The notes beneath the pieces are model-generated. The model was not told where the DNA came from. It saw only the letters and a list, made by a program, of their open reading frames with translations, and searched no databases. Positions 58,285 to 64,000 of a stretch of 64,000 nt of DNA are shown here, piece after piece. Position 1 is the stretch's first letter. Every line of letters starts with the position of its first letter. The translations under genes were made by a program, and so were the position numbers. Origin of the DNA: Pontibacillus halophilus JSM 076056 = DSM 19796 (lineage in GTDB: Bacteria; Bacillota; Bacilli; Bacillales; BH030062); contig NZ_AULI01000006.1 in NCBI RefSeq assembly GCF_000425205.1, positions 186,001-250,000 of the forward strand. The letters are read 5' to 3'.

Positions 58285-59724
58285 TTATTTACGTGCTTCG
58301 TGTACTTTCAATTGTTTCCCTTTAATGGTCTTCGATTTCATGGCGTTCAGCACAGTAGGCCCTTTTCCATTTAGAATCTCGACATAAGAAATGTTCTCTT
58401 CAATTGTAATAATCCCAATATCATCGGCTGTAACGCCTTTAATGTTGGAGATTGTCCCAACGAAATCGACCGCTCGGATTTTCTTCTTCTTCCCTCCATT
58501 GAAATAAAGCTTCATGATATTAGAATCAATCTTCTTCCCTTTCTCCTCTTTCACTTTAGGAGTAGATTGAAGAGTTTTGTTAAATCGTGGAAGATTGCTC
58601 GACACTGCCCCTTTGGACGGTGCCACTGCATCAGGAAGTGTGAATCCGATATACGCTTCAATTTCTTTCAAGAATTTATCCTCATAAGGGGTTACGAACG
58701 TAATCGCTTGCCCTGTCTGCCCCGCTCGTCCTGTACGACCCGTGCGATGAACATAGGCTTCTTTCTCCATTGGAAGGTCATAATTAATAACGTGAGTCAC
58801 ACGTTCCACATCAATCCCTCTTGCCGCTACATCTGTTGCTACCAAGTAACGGAATTCTCCACGCTTAAACGATTTCATCACACGAAAACGCTCTTCTTGA
58901 GTTAATCCACCATGAAGTTTCTCCACTGGATAACGTGCATTTAACAAATCCTGGTGCACCGTGTCGACACGTTCTTTCGTTCTACAGAAGATCATACAGC
59001 TGTCTGGATTCTCGACTACGGTAATGTCTTTCAGTAGTGAGAATTTCGCTTTTTCTTCTACTTCAATAACGGAATGATAGATTGTGTTAGTCGTAACGTC
59101 ATCAGGTGTAATTTCAATTCGAACTGGGCCATTTGTTAATCGTTCACTCAACCGTTCTACTTCTTCTGTCATCGTAGCGGAGAATAAGAAATTAACACGT
59201 TTTTCAGGGAGCTCAGCTAGAATAGCTTCCACTTGTGAGATAAATCCCATATTGAGCATCTCGTCTGCTTCATCTAGAACAAGATAATCGAGTTTCTCAA
59301 GAGGGAATGTTCCTTTTTCGATGTGGTCTAGTACGCGTCCAGGTGTCCCAACAACAAAGTGCGATTTTTGTTTTAATTCTTCTTTCTGTCGGTGGAAGGG
59401 CTGCTTTCCATAAAGCGCTGTAGCTTTAATCCGCTTAAATCGACCAATATTCGTAATGTCTTCCTTAACCTGTGCAGCAAGTTCTCGAGTAGGAGTTAGA
59501 ATTAATACTTGAGGCTTGTTCTCTTCCCATTCTACGAGCTCACACAGTGGGATTCCAAATGCTGCAGTCTTTCCACTTCCAGTTTGAGATTTAACGACAA
59601 GGTCTTTGCCGTGCAAAGCCTTAGGTATAACTTTCTGTTGAACCTCTGTAGGTTGTTTATAGTTAAGACCGTCTAGAGCGTTTTGAATCGGACGGCTCAA
59701 TCCGAATGTAGTAAATGATTCCAT
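58285..59724 (-). CDS. dbpA: DEAD-box ATP-dependent RNA helicase DbpA/YxiN
   Basis: 479 residues, the exact length of B. subtilis YxiN/DbpA. Helicase motifs: Q motif [31 protein letters not shown] (I), PTRELA (Ia), DEAD (II), SAT (III), [11 protein letters not shown] (VI). The C-terminal domain (about 400-479; [29 protein letters not shown]...) is the DbpA RNA-binding domain that recognises hairpin 92 of 23S rRNA. Role: unwinding during large ribosomal subunit assembly. AAGGAAC lies 8 bases before ATG. Confidence 0.9.
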   Translation of the reverse strand: MESFTTFGLSRPIQNALDGLNYKQPTEVQQKVIPKALHGKDLVVKSQTGSGKTAAFGIPLCELVEWEENKPQVLILTPTRELAAQVKEDITNIGRFKRIKATALYGKQPFHRQKEELKQKSHFVVGTPGRVLDHIEKGTFPLEKLDYLVLDEADEMLNMGFISQVEAILAELPEKRVNFLFSATMTEEVERLSERLTNGPVRIEITPDDVTTNTIYHSVIEVEEKAKFSLLKDITVVENPDSCMIFCRTKERVDTVHQDLLNARYPVEKLHGGLTQEERFRVMKSFKRGEFRYLVATDVAARGIDVERVTHVINYDLPMEKEAYVHRTGRTGRAGQTGQAITFVTPYEDKFLKEIEAYIGFTLPDAVAPSKGAVSSNLPRFNKTLQSTPKVKEEKGKKIDSNIMKLYFNGGKKKKIRAVDFVGTISNIKGVTADDIGIITIEENISYVEILNGKGPTVLNAMKSKTIKGKQLKVHEARK

Positions 59725-59876
59725 GTTGTTTCGTTCCTTCTATTTCTGTCATGTACCCCTATTATAGTGCACAAATGGAGCTGTGACTATATGACCTTCT
59801 TCTGACAATGTCAGCTGTTACGGTCTATCGGACCCTTCTTCTTTATAAACTAAGAAGAGAGAGGAGGTCTTCAACG

Positions 59877-61364
59877 ATGTTCAAATCAACTGGGACTAGG
59901 CAACATAAGTCTCTTACCTATCCTGAACAACCATTAAAGACCATCAAGAACGGTCTACCAAAAACGATGCAACCTAAACGAGTAATTATTATTGGAGCAG
60001 GGATGGCTGGGCTTGTAGCCGCTTCCTTATTAAAGGAAGCAGGACACGAAGTAAAGATTATAGAAGGTAACGACCGAGTAGGTGGTCGTATCTTCACAGA
60101 ACGGAAAGCCTTTTCCGATGGGAATTATTTAGACTTTGGTGCGATGAGAATCCCTGAGAACCACGACCTAACGTTTGCTTATATCCGAAAGTTCAATCTC
60201 CCGTTCAACCGTTTTTTTAACGCGACAGACAAAGACGTCATTTATACAAATGGCATTAAAACGACGAGAGAAGAGTATGAACGTAACCCTGACATACTCA
60301 ACTACCCCATAGAGGAAAATGAAAAAGGAAAAACCGCTGTTCAACTCTTTAAAGAAGCCGTTCAACCTTTCCTTACCTTATACGAGAACAGCTCTGAGAA
60401 AGAAAAACAGATACTCATTCAGAGATTCGATCGTTACTCCATTGATGGATATCTCCGATTTAACCCAATTGGACCGTCTCTTTCCCCAAATGCCATTCGT
60501 CTCGTGAAAGTCATGCTTGGCTTTGAAGGATTTGCAGAGTTGTCCTTCTCGAACATGCTATTTGATATTGTGAGTACCGTTTTCGATGAGGAGTTGACGT
60601 TCTATGAGATTACGGGTGGGAACGACCAGCTACCAAAGGCCTTTCTGCCACAACTGAAGGACGATCTACTACTTAATGAGAAAGTAGCTCGAATTGGACC
60701 TCGCACGAACGAAGTAATCGTTCAAACGAGGAATACGAGGACAAATGAATATTCGACTTTGCGGGGTGACTATTTAATTTCAGCCGTCCCCTTTTCTGTA
60801 TTTCAATTTATTGAAGTAAATCCCTACACCGCTTTCTCCTTTGATAAATGGACCGTCATAAGAGAACTTCATTACGTAGGAGCCGTGAAAGTAGGCATAG
60901 AATTCAAGGAGCAATTCTGGGAGAAAGAGGGGTTGAAAGGAGCAAATTTGATTACCGATTTCCCCAATCGGTTCTTCTATACGCCAAGCCCAACTGCCCC
61001 TGACCAGCCGTCTGGCATTGTACTTGCCAGTTACAGTTGGGGAGATAATGCGAAACTATGGGATGCGCTCTCAAAGACAGAGCGAATACGTCAAGCCCTG
61101 CAAGACTTAGCAAAGGTGCATGGGAACGAGGTCTACAAATCGTATGTAAACGGAGATTCATTTAGCTGGAGCCAGAATGAATTCTCTGCAGGTGCTTTCA
61201 CGCTCTTTAAACCCAATAACGCTGCTAGATTTCCGAAGCTTATAAATCAACCTGAAGGTCGCGTACATTTCGCTGGAGAACATGCCTCAGATTTCCACGG
61301 TTGGATTGAAGGTGCTATTCAATCTGGTGTCCGAGTAGCGGAGGAAGTGAACAATCGAGTCTAG
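59877..61364 (+). CDS. Flavin monoamine/L-amino-acid oxidase family protein
   Basis: 495 residues from ATG 59877 (GAGGAGG 8 bases upstream). FAD-binding Rossmann motif VIIIGAGMAGLVAASLLKEAGHEVKIIEGNDRVGGR starts near residue 36; C-terminal FAD contact is GRVHFAGEHASDFHGWIEGAIQSGVRVAEEV. The architecture is that of L-amino-acid oxidases, which deaminate amino acids with release of H2O2 and ammonia. The substrate is not evident, and there is no signal peptide. The neighbouring MFS gene follows on the same strand after about 100 bases. Confidence 0.84.
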   Translation: MFKSTGTRQHKSLTYPEQPLKTIKNGLPKTMQPKRVIIIGAGMAGLVAASLLKEAGHEVKIIEGNDRVGGRIFTERKAFSDGNYLDFGAMRIPENHDLTFAYIRKFNLPFNRFFNATDKDVIYTNGIKTTREEYERNPDILNYPIEENEKGKTAVQLFKEAVQPFLTLYENSSEKEKQILIQRFDRYSIDGYLRFNPIGPSLSPNAIRLVKVMLGFEGFAELSFSNMLFDIVSTVFDEELTFYEITGGNDQLPKAFLPQLKDDLLLNEKVARIGPRTNEVIVQTRNTRTNEYSTLRGDYLISAVPFSVFQFIEVNPYTAFSFDKWTVIRELHYVGAVKVGIEFKEQFWEKEGLKGANLITDFPNRFFYTPSPTAPDQPSGIVLASYSWGDNAKLWDALSKTERIRQALQDLAKVHGNEVYKSYVNGDSFSWSQNEFSAGAFTLFKPNNAARFPKLINQPEGRVHFAGEHASDFHGWIEGAIQSGVRVAEEVNNRV

Positions 61365-61462
61365 CAGGTCAAAAAGAACTTCTCGTATTCTCCCCCTTCT
61401 GCTATGATTAAGAAATTAGACGCGGAACATTTATAAGAATATGAGAATGCGAGGCTAGCAAC

Positions 61463-62680
61463 ATGTTAAGAAATAAGAATTTGTGGGTGTTATTGATTGG
61501 AGAGTTAGTCGCTGGCTTAGGGTTATGGCTTGGCATTATTGGAAACCTTGAATTTATGCAGGAACGTGTTCCTTCTGACTTCATGAAATCGTTAATTTTA
61601 GCCGCTGGGCTATTAGCAGGTGTTGCAATCAGCCCATTTGCTGGGAGAATGGTTGATCAACATCCTAAGAAAACGATCATGCTCTACTCAGGCGCCGTAC
61701 GTTGTTTAAGTGTGCTCGTTATGCTTGTCGCGATTCACTATAACTCGGTCTGGTGGATGATTATTTTTCTTGTCTTTGTCCAACTATCTGCTGCCTTTTA
61801 CTTCCCTGCTATACAGGCTGCCATCCCTCTCGTAGCTAAAGAGAAGGATTTGCTACAAATCAATGGAATCTTTATGAATGTATCTACCATCTCAAGAATT
61901 TTGGGAACTGCACTAGCTGGAATCCTACTCGTCCTCATCTCTTTATCTTTACTTTATACTCTTTCACTCATCGCCTACCTACTCTTATTTATCATGACGT
62001 GCTTCCTTTCTATAGAGGAACCATTGAGAGAAAAGCCTACACACTGTAATCCAAAAAGGGACACAGGGTTTAAAGAAGTGTTCCCTCTACTTAAAACCCT
62101 ACCCATCGTAACGATGACGTTAATACTCTCGCTTATCCCTCTCTTCTTTATCGGAGGGTTTAACTTGATTGTCATTAACATTAGCGAAATTCAAGACAGT
62201 TCTGCAATCAAAGGCCTGATTTATACAGCTGAAGGAATTGCCTTTATGGTTGGAGCGTTCTTTGTGAAACAAATCAGTAGAAAGCAATCTCCTTACACCA
62301 TTCTATTTGCTTTCTCGACGACGATTGGCTTAGCTCAATTATTACTCTATTTCGCTGAAGTGCCTCTCTTATCACTAATAGCTTTTATACTATTTGGTTT
62401 CTCTGTTGGATGCTTCTTCCCAACTGCATCTACAATCTTTCAGACAAGAGTCCCGAAAGACTTTCATGGCCGTCTATTCTCCTTTAGAAATATGATGGAC
62501 CGATTAATCTTTCAAGTCGTCCTTATTATGACTGGATTTCTCTTGGATACGGTTGGGCTTCCCTACATGACAGTAATATTTGGAGCTCTTTCCCTTACAA
62601 TGACTGGTCTCTTTTACATCAAATTTAAGGATATAAAGAACGCTGACGTTTCTACAAATGAAGACATTCAAACGGTGTAG
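61463..62680 (+). CDS. MFS transporter (MFS_3/macrolide-efflux type)
   Basis: 405 residues, 12 membrane segments. ISPFAGRMVDQHPKKTIMLYSGAVRCLSVLVM near residue 52 is the loop 2-3 signature of the MFS_3 group, which includes macrolide exporters. Efflux of an unknown compound is likely. The ribosome site GCGAGG is weak, so expression may be low or the start differs. Following the oxidase gene it could be co-transcribed, as no terminator is seen between them. Confidence 0.8.
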   Translation: MLRNKNLWVLLIGELVAGLGLWLGIIGNLEFMQERVPSDFMKSLILAAGLLAGVAISPFAGRMVDQHPKKTIMLYSGAVRCLSVLVMLVAIHYNSVWWMIIFLVFVQLSAAFYFPAIQAAIPLVAKEKDLLQINGIFMNVSTISRILGTALAGILLVLISLSLLYTLSLIAYLLLFIMTCFLSIEEPLREKPTHCNPKRDTGFKEVFPLLKTLPIVTMTLILSLIPLFFIGGFNLIVINISEIQDSSAIKGLIYTAEGIAFMVGAFFVKQISRKQSPYTILFAFSTTIGLAQLLLYFAEVPLLSLIAFILFGFSVGCFFPTASTIFQTRVPKDFHGRLFSFRNMMDRLIFQVVLIMTGFLLDTVGLPYMTVIFGALSLTMTGLFYIKFKDIKNADVSTNEDIQTV

Positions 62681-62767
62681 CTACTATGCTATTCTCCAAG
62701 GAATGTGGATGTTTCGTATGACCTCTCCCTTAATGGTAAAGATAGGATAAATAGGGAGGTGAATGAA

Positions 62768-62923
62768 ATGACACAAGCCATCTTATGTGAGGTAGTGAAT
62801 TGTGTTCATAATGAAGGTGGACAACGATGTAGAGCGAAAGAAATCTTCGTTGTTTCACATCGTGGAAAGAAAGCGTCAACACAAGAAGAGACAGATTGTA
62901 AAACATTCGAGCCCCAACTATAA
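62768..62923 (+). CDS. DUF1540 domain small cysteine protein
   Basis: 51 residues from ATG 62768 (GGGAGG 8 bases upstream). Four cysteines in CEVVNC...RC...DCKTF match DUF1540, a small presumably metal-binding domain common in Firmicutes. Function unknown. A bidirectional terminator follows. Confidence 0.82.
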   Translation: MTQAILCEVVNCVHNEGGQRCRAKEIFVVSHRGKKASTQEETDCKTFEPQL

Positions 62924-62929
62924 GAATAC

Positions 62930-62960
62930 AAAAAGAGCAGCTGTAATAGCTGCTCTTTTT
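62930..62960. terminator. Bidirectional terminator
   Basis: AAAAAGAGCAGC (62930-62941) pairs perfectly with GCTGCTCTTTTT (62949-62960), between convergent genes. Confidence 0.88.
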
Positions 62961-62961
62961 C

Positions 62962-64000
62962 TTATACCTGACTTTCTTTTACAACATTCTGTTCTGCTCC
63001 TACATATTGGAGCGTTGCAGCCGCTAACGTTTTAGCAGCGATTAATAGAGAACGTTCATCGATTGTGAATTTCGGATGATGATGAGGGTAAACTTCTTCT
63101 GCGTCAGGGTGTAGCGCACCTGTGAAGAAGAACGTACCAGGGACATGCTGGAGGTAGTAGGAGTAATCCTCCCCTCCCATCTGCATATCATATTCAACCG
63201 TCTCTGTGACCTCTGGAATCGTTGGGCCTAGTTTCGCGATTAGCTCAGTTTCTTCCTTATGATTAACAGTAGCTGGATAACCTCTTACGTAATCAAAGTA
63301 GTATTCAGCACCCGCCGCTAGACAGGTTCCTTCAATTACTCGGTTCATCTCTCGTTCAATCAAATCTTGTACATCCTTTTTGAACGTACGGACTGTTCCT
63401 TTTAACTTAACGGTATCGGCAATAACATTGAATGCGTTCCCTGCTTCAAAGGAACCGATGGATAATACTGCTTCATCTAATGGGTCTACTCGACGGGATA
63501 CGATTTGCTGTAGATTCACGACAAGTTGTGAGGCTATCACAATGGAATCCTTTGTGAGATGAGGTTGAGCGCCATGCCCTCCCTTGCCTTGAACTTTAAT
63601 TTCGAATCGATCCGCAGCTGCAGTAAGTGGGCCTTCTCGGTACATAAGCTTACCTGTTGGCTCAGTCGCCCATAAATGTGTCCCGAAAATGACGTCAACA
63701 CCCTCCAAACATCCGTCTTCAATCATCGCAATAGCACCACCAGGCTGGTATTCTTCCGCATGTTGGTGGATGAACACCACAGTCCCTTCCAGCTCGTCTT
63801 GTATAGCATTAAGCGCTTTGGCTACCCCAAGGAGTGTCGCTGTATGGCCATCATGACCACATGCGTGCATGACTCCGTCCACTTTAGACTTAAATGGAAC
63901 ATCGACTTCTTCTTGTATGGGCAATGCATCGAAGTCAGCTCGTAGTGCTACCGTCTTACCAGGCTTCGCCCCCACTAACTTTGCGACAACTCCACGTCCT
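62962..64000 (-). CDS. M20 family amidohydrolase/peptidase (5' end outside the window)
   Basis: The frame is open to the window edge, so the N-terminus is missing; about 346 residues are visible (upstream GRGVVAKLVGAKPGKTVALRADFDALPIQEE). Metal motifs ACGHDGHTA, FIHQHAEEYQPGGA and GGEDYSYYLQHVPG, plus the dimerisation domain with GKGGHGAQPH, define the HipO/N-acyl-amino-acid amidohydrolase branch of M20. It hydrolyses an acyl group from an amino acid or related amide; relatives include YhaA and N-acetyldiaminopimelate deacetylase. The terminator lies directly after the stop. Confidence 0.86.
   Translation of the reverse strand, partial: GRGVVAKLVGAKPGKTVALRADFDALPIQEEVDVPFKSKVDGVMHACGHDGHTATLLGVAKALNAIQDELEGTVVFIHQHAEEYQPGGAIAMIEDGCLEGVDVIFGTHLWATEPTGKLMYREGPLTAAADRFEIKVQGKGGHGAQPHLTKDSIVIASQLVVNLQQIVSRRVDPLDEAVLSIGSFEAGNAFNVIADTVKLKGTVRTFKKDVQDLIEREMNRVIEGTCLAAGAEYYFDYVRGYPATVNHKEETELIAKLGPTIPEVTETVEYDMQMGGEDYSYYLQHVPGTFFFTGALHPDAEEVYPHHHPKFTIDERSLLIAAKTLAAATLQYVGAEQNVVKESQV

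Noticed and set aside
59801-59813. CTGACAATGTCAG palindrome as a LexA or DesR site before the amine oxidase
   Set aside because: It does not match the Bacillus LexA consensus, and its centre spacing differs from the DesR-like site at 54598. It may be chance.

Overview
The window is ordinary low-GC Firmicutes chromosome, most likely from a halotolerant, spore-forming, Bacillus-like genus (Halobacillus/Pontibacillus type). Evidence for this: nearly every gene has a strong AGGAGG-like ribosome site, GTG and TTG starts are frequent, and several genes and gene pairs match Bacillus subtilis (pdaA, yfkC-yfkD, a YfkF-like MFS gene, yfkH-yfkI-yfkJ, yflK-yflJ, mreBH, zosA, desK-desR). Two Na+/H+ antiporters and two Na+-coupled AGCS symporters fit a sodium-rich habitat. 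I cannot name the species. I saw no rRNA, tRNA, insertion sequence, prophage or CRISPR array.

Layout. 1-7.2 kb: pdaA, a Na+/H+ antiporter, an AimR/AimP-like (arbitrium-type) peptide signalling pair with no phage genes beside it, a SE1561-family gene, yfkC, yfkD, a YczE-like membrane protein and an OsmC protein. 7.3-14.8 kb: MFS transporter, a tiny Arg/Tyr-rich protein, sporulenol/squalene-hopene cyclase, an amino-acid ABC permease and binding protein without ATPase, and zosA with a PerR-type box. 14.7-28.9 kb: yfkHIJ, an AGCS symporter with a CodY-like box, a c-di-GMP GGDEF/EAL protein, a HMCES-type protein, HAD and GNAT enzymes, an ABC exporter operon carrying its own TetR regulator and twin operators, a nucleoside deaminase, a CAP-domain exoprotein, a MOSC protein interrupted by an in-frame stop, and a YkgJ-like Cys-cluster protein. 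29-39 kb: yflJ, mreBH, nhaC with a PqqB-like hydrolase, a second AGCS symporter, a coat-like Met/Gln and Arg/Phe-rich protein, a PAS sensor kinase, RidA, a small HTH protein and a C45 hydrolase.

39-49 kb holds one long minus-strand exopolysaccharide operon: phosphoglycosyl transferase, fused Wzz/BY-kinase, CpsB phosphatase, flippase, polymerase/ligase, GT4, two FemAB/BioF2-like acyltransferases and a polysaccharide deacetylase. Its promoter region and an internal leader carry 16-bp dyads of the GTTCTTT type known for the biofilm repressor SinR. 49-64 kb: CYP152 fatty-acid peroxygenase, metA, a membrane GGDEF/EAL protein, the des-desK-desR membrane-fluidity system with a DesR-like operator, a CHRD protein, DEAD-box helicase dbpA/yxiN, a flavin amine oxidase, an MFS transporter, a DUF1540 protein and a partial M20 amidohydrolase.

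The most unusual items are the chromosomal aimR-aimP pair with its tandem terminators and downstream dyad, the SinR-type operator set of the exopolysaccharide operon, the apparent frameshift or odd start of the flippase gene, and the nonsense-split MOSC gene. All functional statements rest on motif recognition and remembered families; no database search was run.
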